From Trichuris trichiura (lineage: Eukaryota; Nematoda; Enoplea; Trichinellida; Trichuridae): DNA of 64,000 nt. Below the pieces are notes generated by a model. It worked only from the letters and a program-made list of their open reading frames with translations, searched no databases and was not told the DNA's origin. The stretch is from contig JBAJFE010000034.1 of NCBI GenBank assembly GCA_037903355.1, positions 248,001-312,000 of the forward strand, given 5' to 3'. Positions 45,185-57,982 of this stretch are shown here, piece by piece; positions within the stretch are counted from its first letter, which is position 1, and each line of letters opens with the position of its first letter. Both the position numbers and the translations under genes were made by a program.

Positions 45185-45646
45185 GCTCTGAAATGAAGTT
45201 GAGTGTATTGGTCTTGTTCAATTTTTTTCCTAATAATCGCTCATCCACCCGCTGGTAGAGCAATTGTTTCGTTTGAATTACAGATACCAAGCGGATAAGA
45301 ACAGGAAAAGCCGTACAGGATCTAGAAAACTACGAAACACCATCCCGTTACGAAGCATCCAATTTTCAAGAGCTTATCTCGTAGAGCAAATTATTAATAA
45401 ATCAGGTTTTTCCGCAGACGCATAGGAACTGGTGATGAGATCCTATGCCTTGAGTTTAGTTATTGCCTCCAAAAAATCTTTAGAACAAAAAAAAGATGAT
45501 ATTGAGGGCCTGTCCGACGTTGATAATTTTAAAACAAGGTTATCCTTTCTAAAGAGCTTAATATAAACATGAAAGTTTACATCGTTTCTAAGTTTACGCA
45601 GCAGTAATTGGAGTCGTACTTGCAAAGACAAAAGTTCAAATATTAC

Positions 45647-45860
45647 CTGAACTGAAAAGATCTTATCTCTTTATCCCTCATGTACTGAGCAGAGTTTAGC
45701 TGCTTTTCGCGTCCCAGTTTAAGGAATGAAGGCAAAAGGCTGTGTTGGGGGCTGCACAAACCGTCGATCCTGTCTTTGGCACGAAGTATTCCTTCGAGCA
45801 CTTCGATGTTCAAAATTTGAAGCAGCTTTTTCAACGCGTCGTCGCGCATTCGACTTCTTC
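45647..45860 (-). CDS. Probable upstream exon of the DEPDC1-like gene
   Basis: Acceptor ACATCCAG and donor GTAATA bound a 214-nt exon encoding RDDALKKLLQILNIEVLEGILRA..., which resembles the LQKLLGVPSLEGVL helix that precedes the RhoGAP-like half in DEPDC1. It ends in phase 2, exactly what the exon at 41602-42397 needs. The spliced intron would be 3.25 kb and would hold three foldback insertions. The family match is short, so I keep this tentative. Confidence 0.5.
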
Positions 45861-48800
45861 CTGGATGTCAGCGAGAAATGAGGAATTTCGGATTAGCTTC
45901 CCGTTCAAAAGGTGCTCACCAATGTAGTCTCCTGCTAGGGAAACTTGACCTGAGTTGCTGCCATCTTCAAAAACCTATGGTAGAATAGATGAACAAAAGA
46001 ATGACAGTTTACGCCCTTCACAGAATGAAATTTACGAATGACGAACCATTTGATTCTGGTAAAGTGGAATAATTTTTTTATGATGAAATACACCTTGTTT
46101 TTGAGGATATTCATCTTGACTGTGAATGCTGCTAGCGAACAAGCTGCCGCGCTGCCCTTAAAGTTATTCACAACGGCATACTTACGGGACCGGCTATATC
46201 TATCCATTGCATTTGGCACGATTTCGGTATTATTGGAGAATTTGCTTCAATTACTCCGGTTTGAGAATTTATTTCCGTTCGTTTTTGGGTGTCTCTGGGT
46301 TTCTTTGAGGGTCTCAAAGTAAAAACTATTGAATATTGATTAAAAGCACAACTTTTGAGTGGCCTACGCCCGGGGTTCATTCGAACCTATACGATAGAAG
46401 GGGCTGTTACTTTTGCAGCTTGAACAACTAGGCGAAAACACCTGGTACGGCGTTGTCGCGTTCCTAGTAGCAGCGCAGTTGCCCTGAAAAACGTAGGAAG
46501 TGATATTGCAAGTGTAACCTGGGAAAATGGATGCTTCACTTCTGCCTGCTCAAGTGCAGTTTTCACTGACGGAGAAGCTTGAGCTTCCCAAAAATGGTGG
46601 CATCCATTGAAATGCGGACATCCACCACTTTTTCCATTAGCAGTCAATTCAGTTTTCATGCTCTCAAGAACTACACGAAGTTCTCTTATAACATCATTCC
46701 ATTTGCTGTTCATTTTTTCTATAAGCATAATACGTTACGCTACCCAAAGTGCAACTGTACTTTACGTAGAAAAAATGAATTGACACTGCATAATCTGAAC
46801 TTACTTTTTAACGGCAATCGCGGAGTTTCTAACGACCGAAAATTTGAACTGTCTTTCATTTGAGCCATACAAAAGGAAAGCGCTTTCTGTAATACAAATG
46901 TAGTAGTAAACAATGCAATTTGTTAATGGACATAAAACGGGCACACGTCTTTGTTATCAATGTGAGTAAAGTTAGGTGCACAGTGTAATAGCGACGGAAG
47001 AAGCAGTCATGAGTCCTTAGGTGCTTATAATTGCGGAGAGAAAAATGTTACTCGCAGAAAGTAAATGTCGTTGTTGTGTTCCTAATGCCTAAAACAAAAT
47101 AAGAAGTCATCAGTCCATATAAACTGGAGATAGATTAGAGAATGAATATTGTTTACATTCTCATTGGAAGCATCGCCTAAAAGCGGCCCCCGTCTAATTT
47201 AGGAAAGGCTGAAAACTAATTTGCTTAGCAAACAGGCCGCTCGTTTCTGTTACATGACGATCTGCAGAACAGTTCTTCAGAAAATGCGCGAGAGTCGAGG
47301 TTATTATGCAAATTAACTGCTGTGCTGGAAACGATGGAGCTACCTGCGTTCTTACACTCAAACAGAACTTAGCAGCTGTTAATGCCAGTAAGGCTATATC
47401 CATTGGAAGCCATTCACGTCTTGAAAAATACGACTTAAATTACCAATTAATAATAATAATAATAAACCCCCCGCAGAATTTCATATCACCGCCAAAAGCG
47501 TATTTCAGTATTGAATTACTGACTTGCTATGTTTTTGCGTAAGTTTGCCCGAGTGCTAAACTTTAAAAATGCATGAAGTTTATAAGACGTTTTCTTCATG
47601 GAATATATTAAGCTTAACTGTGTGCACATAATTGAGGATTTACTTCCCCTTGCCAAACAGTAAAATTGAAACCTAAGCTTTTCATTGGTACCTGTCCCGT
47701 ATTATGCCTTGTTACATATCCTCTTCAGGGCCAGTAAGTTAAAGTTGAAAGCTACAAAGCTTACGGGATTCTACTGTTTTAGCTGTCAGCGTGTAAATGC
47801 GCCCGACTTATTGCCAGCCATTGCTCAGCTACATCCTCTTCATAAGGATACTCTGCGGAGAAGCAGGCTCACATAACTCATTTTTATTTTTTGGCGCCAT
47901 AATTTCAGTTATATTTTTGTTACAAGGCTAAAGACGAAAATGCCTGCTCAGTGTTCAGCGCCCACACAGTCTTTCAATGTTACCTCAACTTCTGCCATCC
48001 CGGCCACGGTCGGTTCTTGAGCATCAAACCCGTCATATCCCCTTAAAGAATCACTGTTAAACCAACGCCAGCTCCCAAAGCTTTATGAAAACAACATTGC
48101 GCAGTAGAAGTCGGAAAGAATTATATCAACTTCGAATACCCCATGATTTCTACTTAGAGCAATCGATACTATCTTAGTAGTGGGTTAGAAAAGCACATAA
48201 TAAACCATCATATCATACTTCGTCATGCAACTCTTTAACAGTATGCACTACTAAAGTGTGAAAAGGTAAAACGTATATGCGTTTCGCCAACGTATCTTGG
48301 TCGTTAACGGCGTAGATCGTTTGAAGAGTCATTTCGTAATCAATTCTTAATGCCTGCTTGGTCAAGAGATACCGCAATAAAGCAGCGTTTGAAGATATAC
48401 CTCGTTTCAGCGATTCTTTGGAATTTAATGTTGTTTTTACAGAATAAACCGTTCATTAAAATTTATCAAAAACAGGAAGCCGTAGGGACGACAGCTGCTA
48501 TCGTCATCAACGTAAATAGCAATTGTTATTTACAGGAAAAACAAAACCAGTGCAGGATTGTTCTGTCGGCTTCTCGTGACTGAAAGAAAGTCGCACTCTG
48601 CGCATAATCATCCAGTATCGTGCAATACATACTAAAAGCGAATCACATTTTTGTACATGCGTTACTACGGTAGGCGGACGGAAAAAATACTTTCTTAGCC
48701 TAAAGGGTTACAAAAGCTTCCAGTTCTTTAGGCTGCATATGCCAAGTCCTATACACAACTGAAGTTTGTGTTTTACATGCAAGACAGTTTCGCCTAAAAT

Positions 48801-49662
48801 GTAGCTCCTTAAAAACATGCCTTCAGTTTTAAAAACTGCTTACGCTAATCCGACTAACGGGGACAAAGCTTCCTCCAGAAATACTGCAGTTCTCTCCAAC
48901 AAAAAATAGCATTCTTTATTTGTAATGTCGAATTTATTTACGAAGCAACCCATTCAGGAAGTGCAAAATATATTGCAGCTTTTAAATTTTTTCTCTTCTG
49001 GATATTCAGCCAAAGAACAGAGTACCAACCATTCGTTCCTTCCTCAGAGAATGAATCGGTGCAGACGCAAAACTTATCAACCCGTTCACGGGCATTGCTT
49101 ATCCAATATGTTAACAGTTTCCGTGGTTATCAACAAGCTTTTGCCAGGGATACCAACAAGTAGACGCCACGATGATAAAACGTTGCATTACTTGAGCAGG
49201 TTAATGCACAAACCCATTTTTGGACATGTAGACCTTGGCAAAGTGCTAATACGGCAGAATACGCTGTACTGACTAGCGCAAATGCTAATCAGAATAGTCG
49301 CGGCGCTTAATTTATTCCAATTGTGATATCAATTCGCGGCGCTGCTTCGCTTAGACGCCCAAAGCGATTCTGCCCCTGTCGGATTGCCGAAAAATGGCTG
49401 AAGTAACAAAAGCGACAGAACTTGCTTCATGCAAGCGAAACGGATTTTTAAATGACTCACGTCCGGATCGCAGAGCGAATGCACAAAGTTGCTAGGGCGA
49501 AAACTTGATTGAATTGACCCACGCGCATACTTAATAATATACCGTATTCTATCGTACCTGCAGACTATTCTGTGTAGCGCCTCATTGTCCTGATGTCGTT
49601 CACTTTGTTTGGTTGGCGGTCTTTTTTCTAGTTATACTGGCTTCGGTTGGCATATTGCGTAG
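45861..49662. other. Long stretch without a convincing gene
   Basis: The minus-strand frame at 46387-46728 is the best candidate exon (open, donor CAG/GTTACA after KHPFSQ) and could belong to the 5' part of the DEPDC1-like gene. It shows no DEP signature. The 5' end of the RNF207-like gene may lie near 49.3-49.66 kb. Nothing else is supported. Confidence 0.35.
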
Positions 49663-52600
49663 CGGCTCGCCCACCCGGGAGGCTCTTGCATGTCCCGGTT
49701 GTGGCTGCATCCTTCGGGATCCACTGAGCCTGTCCTGCTGTCACGTATTTTGCGGAAAGTGCGTTGACAGAGTCAGGTCGACTGCCGGAATCTTCAGGTG
49801 CAACGTTTGTAGGTTAGTATTAAGTTTTCTTGCCAACCTTTCCTATGGCTACCAAGTGCCTTGAAGTAACGTTACGGATTACTCAGGATGTTGGGCGTCT
49901 TTAAATTATTAGTGATTGTCGGATTATCCATGCGGCATGTAATGGCTTTTTAGCTCTGTTTGGTCGAAATCTTGTTAATAAACCCCCTCTCTTGACAATG
50001 GCATTCACGTAGTCGTATGTTTAGCTAGTTTGAAAGCTGTGTGCATTCCTGAGGGGTGTTTTCATGTCTGATGATTAATGCATGCAGCGTTGGCTATTGA
50101 CCTTAGTCACAGTTGTTGCAATTTCACCATTTATTAGCGTGCGTGATATTGCAATGATGCGGCCAATGGTCGTTTATAAGTGCACCGCAGATACGTAAGA
50201 CTGCCAAGCGTTGAGAGCTGGCTTTGTGTGCGTTTTTCTTTCATTTTATTCCATAAGTAATTTATAATAGATGCTCATTAAAACCGGTAGCTATATTTAA
50301 CTTCCGAATGCGTAAAGCTTTTTTCAAGTCTTCGTAACACGTTGAGCCTTCATCATACTTTCAGCTACGAATCTCATACAGACGAAGGGTGCTCCAAAGT
50401 TTGCGAACTAGTCAACTTACTTATTGATTCCTGCTTACGCAGCGGTGATGTTTGCGCCAACTGTGATCAGGTAGACGTACGTTCTTTTCCGTACTGCCTC
50501 GGTTCTTTAAAAATAATTTTTGTTAGCATTCCGACGCGATCTACTTTTGCGAGACATGCCGCCAATTGTTATGCACTTCTTGCAAGTTCCTGACCCATCA
50601 GCCAAAGGTATTTCACTCGCATAGGATCGTGCCGGCTACCAATAATCATGTAGCTCGTTCGAAATTGAAAATTTGTGGTACGCAAGTTGCTTAAAGTTTT
50701 AAAATTCGTCAAGTTGGCATGTTTAGAGCGGCACAACAAAGACTGCACCTTGTTTTCCGTTGGAACAGGATCGTTCGCTTGTGTTGAGTGCGTAAGCAAC
50801 AACTCGAACCAGTCCAGTCATTCGTTCATTGATTTTGATACTGCGTACACCAAATCATCACGACTGCTCACGGAAACTGTCCAGGTTTGTCATCAGGAAC
50901 ATTTCATTCTAATTTAACTGACGTGTCCTTGTCAACCTTGTTAACATGTCAGACTTTTCTGCAGTTTTCTCTCTTTTCTGTATTTTATAGCGCATCCGCA
51001 GGCATGAACTTCTCCAATTTTTTGTTTCTAATATTTATTTGCTGACGCGAGATTACTGGCGGTAAATGTTGAATGAATAAAAAGGTTATTATGTGCTTAT
51101 CATGTAAGCATAGGGTGCTATAGTATTTTTAAATTTCTTCTAAATTCACAGCACTCTATGCTCAAAAACGCGGTATTGGGCATACCTTAAAATTCTAAGT
51201 TTTCATCGATGTTGTATAACCATTATGAGAAGAGAATATTCTTTGGGTTCGAGTATTGTTAGCTTCCCCCGGATTTAAACTGCTTTAAACTGCCATATTC
51301 CAAATTGTGAGCGAATTGTGGTCTTATTAGACTGATTATCTCTGTTTATGTCGGCAAGATTGCCCTGACGCAAAGCCTGAGCATTCGCGCCATTTTCTCG
51401 CTTAAAGTTGACCTTCTTTTAAAATTATATGTTCTCAGCTTGTAGCTTCTGCAGATTATATGGAATATACTCCATCATTTTGTAGCACACCGTTTTCTCG
51501 CAAAACTAATATTTTTTTAAGACGGAAAAAAATGTCGGTTCATGCACTCCGAGTTTGCAAGCCTATTCCCGAAGCATACTCCCTGTACCATAGATTAATG
51601 ATATCCAAGGCGTTAGTTGGGACTGTAAACGTTTGAGCGTTGTCGCTTCAGGAGTCAGTCACCAAAAGGATATAGGATCCTGAAGTGAAGGGTATTCGCG
51701 CTCAGTTTTGTGGAACCGACATCGTAGCGTCCGCGAGCAAACGATGATGCGGTAGCAAACATCTAGGCGAGAGCGTTTGCCCAAAAAGGGTTTAGCTCTG
51801 CTCTCTATGCTCTAAGTTGTTGATTTATCTCCCGTAGAAGTGCTTAGTACCTGAAAGAGGAACCACGTATTCCTGACACTTTACTTTTGAAATCGAATCG
51901 CAGTTTGTGGTATGCAGCATATTTACCATGCAATCTGATAGCTTTCCCATTATGGATAACATATTTACCCAAACGTAGTGTATCAGTTTGCCAACGCTGA
52001 GCAGTAAGAAAAAATCTTACTTAGCTAACCTTGTAATTATGTAAGGTGCATAGAAAATGCAAGCTGATGTCTTGTGAAGGCCCCTGCATTGCCCAAGGCA
52101 TCGCCTTACGCATTTTACAACGGTATTAAATGCAGTAATAATGTACAGATAAAAAGTAAAAGAAAAGCAATTTTTAGCTACAAGGAATTTTAGAGTAACG
52201 GTGGCTTTTACAGGTTATTAATGTTTTCAATAATCTCCTCGCACACTTGCGTTCATCTTTTCTCTGAGCAGCGCTCCATTCTTCCATCTTCTTACGGGAG
52301 TGGCATTGTGTCGCTAACTTGTAGTTAATGGCTATTTTGACAGAATTGCAAACGCTACGTGATTTATTCAACTCATTAATTCGTACTATTGCTATTGGCG
52401 TTACACTGACTTCCATTATCGTCGTTTGTTGAATAATGTTTGATTTTGCTTAACGGTAGCGACTGGCGAGGAAAGTATTAACTCACTTAAGAAGTTGACC
52501 ATGCCAAGCTGCCCAATAGATATTCGTCATCTTCGTACTTTTCGTTGTTCTTTTCTGCCTTATGGAACCATTTGAGGTCTTCGATGTTTAATCATATTGC

Positions 52601-55025
52601 TTTATGCCGGTCTAGGCGACATATGTCTGACACCGAGCCATTAGGACTTTCAGAGTTTGCTTTCTGTTGTCAACTAGTTGAGGTCATTTTTCCTTGTAGG
52701 TTATAGCGTAGGTATTTTGATTTCACGTTCGGCGCCGTTTGTACCTAGACGGCAATATACTTGAGTGGAATATGAGCACGAGTTACTTTAGGCATCCATT
52801 TGTGCGTGGTAGAGCTGCTTGTTTTCGTTGCTTCATCTTTTCCACTTTGCAGCGTTTGAAGAATTACCAAATGGGCTTGACTGAGGAAATATCGGAATTT
52901 CAACGACTGCACGAAGAGGCGTGTAAAGCGAAAACATCAGAAGTTGACTCAGTGGCCACGCTTTACCAGCAGTTGTTGGATAGCCTGAAAGATGCTCGGG
53001 ACAAGCTGTTGACCGCCATAAATGGGTAAAAATCGTTGTAGAAAACTTCCTTTTATCGGCATACTCATTTAGCAAGTACGCAAGAACTGAGGCAGAAATG
53101 GAGCAGTCCGTTAAGACTCTTCATGCTTTGCATAATTCGGCTCAGCTGAATCAAATGTTAGCTGACTTCGTGCTCTCGTGGGCTGAAAAGAGGGAGTTTC
53201 TCGATTACGCATTCGATTTGAACAGTTTCATCAATACTGCCTTGGCGAAGCACCCGTTGGTTAAGCCAACTATGGTTGCGCACCCACAAGTCAACGCATC
53301 GGCCGAATTTGCCAAGTAAGGATTAACTCGGGCTGCCATTGGGCGCTAATTTTTAATACGCCTGTAAACGTTTTGTTTGATCTTGGCAGGTCTCTCGAGT
53401 CGGCTGGTCTTGTTTGTTCGTCCAGCGGAAAGCAGCAGCCGCAAAGTTTTGTTCTTCCCTTAGACTTTCAACGGAACAAGTGCAGCTCGAGAGGAAGTTG
53501 CTCTTCGAATTGCTCATTCACTTCCGGTTATCAATCACTGAGCAGTTCTTCTTCTTTGCAAAGCCACTCCTACGGTTGCAGCGGGGATTTGTTACGTCGG
53601 GACGTGACAAGCACATTCTGCGAACATTTTGCCGCCATACATGCCGAGTTGCTGGTGCGATAACTTTGACTTTTTTTGTTTCATTTGTTTCCTAACCTGC
53701 GACCTCGTCCTTCAAGGAATGTCGAAAGCATTTCTCTTCAATCGTGCAAGAAGCTTTGGAACTGCAGCGCGACGTCACGCTGCGCAAGTGCCTCACCGAC
53801 TCGCAGAAGTTGTACAATGTTCGACAGTTGGGCCAAAAGTTGAAGATCATTCTGGGCGCTCATTCGAGTAGAGTGGACGAATTGCAGCCGGTATTTCAGC
53901 AAATATGGGAAGAGGAGCTAGATCGCGTGCGCCTGCAACAGGAGAGCTATAAGGTGCGTTTATTTTTAGTCGGCTCTGTTTGGCAATCCATTAGCTCTTA
54001 GCGAACGTTTAGAATCATGTTAACACGGTTGCCAGCCTTAGGCAAGATCTACAGCAACTAATAACCGCTAGCGAACGAATGGTCCCGTTTGTGGACAGTA
54101 TATCGCAGGCAATAAGGCAGATTGATCCCATGCGCAGTCATCAAGACCTTCCCGGACCCATGGAGCAGCTGTGTTTGCAGATCGCAACTTTGGAACCGAA
54201 TTCCCAAGTACGCGTCGATGCTATAGAGAAGCAGGAACAGCAGCGTCGAATTGACATGGAGAAGAGACGTCACGAGGCATGCAACGTACTAGCCGACGTA
54301 AAACGCCTTCTCAAGTCGACCAGAGATTCTTCCAAGTTGCGTCATGGAGGAGATGGGAACGGTTCGCTCTTGCAGAAGTCAATGCCAGATTGGCAGTGTT
54401 TTTAAGGTTAACTTTTTAAGGCATTGTTCTAAGCGTGCAGCGCGATCGAATGGACCAAAAGCCTTCGCCATCTTATCACCGTGATCCAAAAGGGACAGCA
54501 AGCTGGATGAGCAAAGCTGGCGTCAAATCGGAAACGCTCAAGTTTTTCCCTCCTTGTCGTGATGAGAAGGCAGGTTTGGAAGCCAATTTGGAAATGATTT
54601 TGAATCAAGAAAGTCTTTACCCTATTGGTAAATCAAAAATGGAATCAGACGGCGTTGATCGTTCCGAGTCCGTCAACTGCGTGGCCAACTTTGACCTGTG
54701 CGTTCAGAAAAAGGATGTATCAGCGCTTGTTCACGAGCTGCTTTGCAAGCAGACAATCATATTGCCTTGTTCGTTGTCCATTTCGAACATTGACCGCCCA
54801 ACGGAGTCCAATTTACTAGTGCGCGATAGTGCCCAATATGACCCTAATAAGTTAGCGGACGCTGACTATGACGGCGGTGGCAAAGACCTAACGGCTGCCG
54901 TGATATATGCGAAAATACCGCCTAACTTCCTTTCCGAAGTCCGGCCGTCGACTTTGCAGGCGAGGGAGAAGATGCTCGCGAGCTTGAAAAGCAAACTTTC
55001 TCAGAAAGGAAGTGGCCATCAATAA
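49663..55025 (+). CDS. RNF207-like RING/B-box protein (start missing)
   Basis: Proposed exons: 49663-49812, 50365-50470, 50554-50649, 50729-50884, 52853-53025, 53073-53315, 53390-53654, 53717-53953, 54013-54395, 54434-55025. All phases fit. Exon 1 encodes a C3HC4 RING (CPGC...CCHVFCGKC...CNVC). Exons 2-4 encode two B-box-like Cys/His clusters (CANC, CRQLLCTSC, SFACVEC). Exons 5-9 encode coiled coil with blocks matching human RNF207 in order: FVLSWAEKREFLDYAFDL, FCEHFAAIHAELL, VFQQIWEEELDRV, VPFVDSISQ. Exon 10 gives a divergent tail. RNF207 is a putative E3 ligase linked in vertebrates to cardiac repolarisation via HERG. No in-frame ATG precedes the RING in exon 1, so an upstream exon is missing. 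The last intron (38 bp) and exon 3 donor are the least certain. Confidence 0.87.
50885..52852 (+). other. Large intron of the RNF207-like gene
   Basis: 1968 bp between donor GTTTGT and acceptor TTTGCAG, by far the longest intron of this gene; the last five are about 38-75 bp. No transposon signature or nested gene is visible in it. Confidence 0.7.
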
Positions 55026-57736
55026 GACTGCGCCCTTCCTGTCCCTACGATTCGTCCATTAGATGTACTCTCTTTCTGTCTAGCTTTCCGATTACGTTTG
55101 ATCAATAACCAGTTCATTCCTCACTGAAAGAGGCGTTCTTAGTTTGGCCTATCCTTTTGCTCTCTTTCCTATTATCCTCTTTACACGCAATTCTGTCGGT
55201 GTTATCCATTGTTTCTACTCTTCCGTTGGGCGTTCAACTTTTTCTTTTTGGTTTTTTTCTGAACTTTGTTTCTTGTTTCCTACTTGTTCAGAAAGTTTGC
55301 AGTTACTGCCCTTTTCATGGCCCTTTTGTTTCCTCCGCCAACAGCAGAACTTTTTCCATTGTTGTTAGCCGTTCAAGCGGAGAAGAGCTCAGAATGGTCC
55401 TTTGCCCACGGAAGGGTTCCGATAAAATAGCCGAAGTAGGCCAGTATGCCATGTGATGTCGCCCTTTACAGAAACTAGCGTTTTTAGGTGCGATCGATCT
55501 GAAATCAAATGCTGTCGTTGGAACGGCCGGCTCGCATACTTATTGTCGTTGCCACTTTGCCTTATTGAGTTCTAGCTTGCTCGTGAAAAATATTTGGGAA
55601 AATGTATCGCGGGAAATGTTTGCCAAGTAAATCAAGTAAAGTAAAATTTTCAGTGCGTTGAATTTTCCACGTGGAGAGCTATAGATTGCGCTAAACCTGA
55701 GGAATTGTTAATTTACTGCTGCAAGTTTTTCAACTGGAATATCGCTGCTTCCTTTAACGTTCTGAGGACGGGTATGGTTGGAACAAAAAGGCATTATGTC
55801 TGGTGCGTTTATTTATTTTTAAGCAATTAGTGCTTTCGTGTCTTACCTATTACGTCATGTTCAAATATTGAATTTGTTGGTAAGGTATAGCGCCCTCTTA
55901 TCTGAGTAGGTAGTGTTGGGCTACAGAAGTAGAACTTTTTTGTTTTAACAGCCGTATAGGTCTTCTTATTTGTAACCACGCTAAACCATAAATGTAATAA
56001 AAAAAGTATAGTGGTATTATTAAAAATACGAAAGTTTCGTAGCCGCCTCGACCAGCCGTTAAAGTTTTAGCCTCTTGAACCGAGGAAACGTTTGTGCTCA
56101 CGTATACACTTCTGTCATATGTACCGACAGCAGCAATTCAAAATTAGTTGGTACTTATAGCAAGGCATTTGTCCGTTAAAACTGAGCTTAATGTCATGAG
56201 AAAACAATAGCTGAAAGGCAAAATGAGTCATAGGAACAAATACGGGTTTCCAAACGTGGAAGTCCTTGTAACATGTTCGACTTTTAGGCTTCATAGAAAA
56301 GATGGTTAAGCTTCGGAGATATGTATGAAATGGTTTTTTGAAGTGACTCGCTATTATAGGGGGTACCAGTAACAATGCACGACCCACTTTTTCCCTTACA
56401 TTCTTCATTACTAAAAATCCAAAGAATTGAGTTTGGCAGTATCCGAGATGACAGAAAACTTAACTGTGAACTTTGGCTGTTTGATTTATTAATTCTTTTT
56501 AGTTTTGTCGTAAAGTTGTCGTTATTTTTCTTGTTTTCATGCAGGTTTTTCCTCCCAGTTTAAGATGCCTATGCACTTAGTTCATGTAGTTGTCGTACTG
56601 TTCCGCACTAACTTTTGATGGCGCGTGTATCCTGGAACGCTGCTGTTCTGTATACATTTTGACTTTGCTATTCCTGTGCGACTTTGTGCTGTTTCAAAAA
56701 TAATGCTAATCCGTTTTCTGACGCACTTTTAACTGAGGTTTACAAGTTGGCACAGTGAACGGGATTTGCAGTAGAACTTCTTAGCAAGATTGGACTTACG
56801 GTAAGTGTTTTTTTGACATTCAGATAACTTTGCGTCAATTTTTCCAAAGGCCATCTCGATGCTAGTAAATTGCAGTGATCCGTAGCAAGAAATTCGCGGG
56901 CAACGCCGGCCGGTCAGTGACGAAAAAATATTTTGGTTTTCCAATTAAAATGCTGGGAACAGTCTGGTAAGTAAAAGGAATAAGATCTTTCTACTTTTTG
57001 GTCCGCATGCGAGCACCCACGGCAGTGCTCACCTCGTTATATCATACCATTGTTATGTTCGATGGCTCAACTACTGATGCTTCGTAACAGCATGCCGTAA
57101 TGGGCCACTAATATGTACTGAGTTTGCTGCAGTGCATAGGGTAGGATAAAGTGCTTTTTCTCTTAAATTTCATTTTAGGTTCAGCTGGCTTACAGAAACT
57201 ATTGACCAGCTTACAGTCAACAATAAGCAACCATGAGAAGCATTTTAATGCCGTTATGTGGTAATCCCACTTCCGCTTAAGTGTCCATGTTGCTGCTCAA
57301 TTAATTCAGACTATCACGTGACCTGTTTAATCGTTTGGCGTAAGGTATACGCAGAGCAAAATGGAAAAAGACCCATTCGCCTTTAGTGGAGAAGTAGTAT
57401 CTCTTTGGTATCTTCGATCTTACCTTAGGAATGTTTCTTCTTTCAATACCACTGTTCTCAATGCAGTTCCATTTTTTTTGAAGCGATTTGCTTCCTCTGG
57501 CAAGTATTGTCTGGTCTTGGAGTACAGTTGTTTATTCAACGGATAGATTACCACCGATGAGCAAAATTAATGACTAATCATCGCAGCATTCAAAGTGAAG
57601 GTACCCCATCATCAGCATTCAAAATTACGAGATACGCCTACAGACAAATGCAGTCGAACTGAGAATGTCTCTGTAATACAAATAGCTATGTTATCAGTAA
57701 AGATATTAATATATTTGTGATGTGTTTTCGCGTTGT
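55026..57736. other. Intergenic, 3' flank of RNF207-like gene
   Basis: T-rich and pyrimidine-rich stretches after the stop (55.1-55.4 kb) suit a 3' UTR. No further exon or repeat is recognised. Confidence 0.4.
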
Positions 57737-57954
57737 GAAGAAAGGTTTACTTTGTCAACGTGGGTAGAAGTCGTGGGTGTGTACAGCGGCTACACGCTGA
57801 TGACAAGTCAAGTCAGTTCCAAAACCTGCGTTGACAAAGTAAACCTCTCTTCGTAAATCTAGGCAGCATGGTTGGGAAAGTGTCTGCATAATTTCATCAC
57901 GATTTTTTGATTTAATACCCGTCGAAGAGGGGATACCACTTAAGAATAAGATGC

Positions 57955-57982
57955 TTTCAGATTAGTCCTGATCGGTCATCAG
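57955..57982 (-). ncRNA. Hammerhead-like core, 57.9-kb remnant
   Basis: Minus strand: CTGATGA, CC, GAT, loop, ATC, T, GAAA, GC. The core bases are intact but stem II is only three pairs. Confidence 0.4.

Larger units (their letters stand above)
44920..45374 (+). mobile_element. Penelope-like foldback element with ribozyme-like core in each arm
   Basis: Arms of about 185 bp (44915-45100 and 45150-45334), highly complementary, with a short unpaired centre. A direct repeat of ten exact bases TATCTCGTAG (14 with one mismatch) lies at 44910-44919 and 45375-45384. A 40-bp tail on the right contains CCCGTTACGAAGCATCCAAT, matching the tail of the 13.7-kb copy (CCCGTTACAAACCATAC). Confidence 0.77.

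Noticed and set aside
46387..46728. Minus-strand 113-codon frame as the DEP domain exon of the DEPDC1-like gene
   Set aside because: Has a usable donor and good composition, but none of the DEP pattern is visible, and its phase does not join directly to the exon at 45647-45860.
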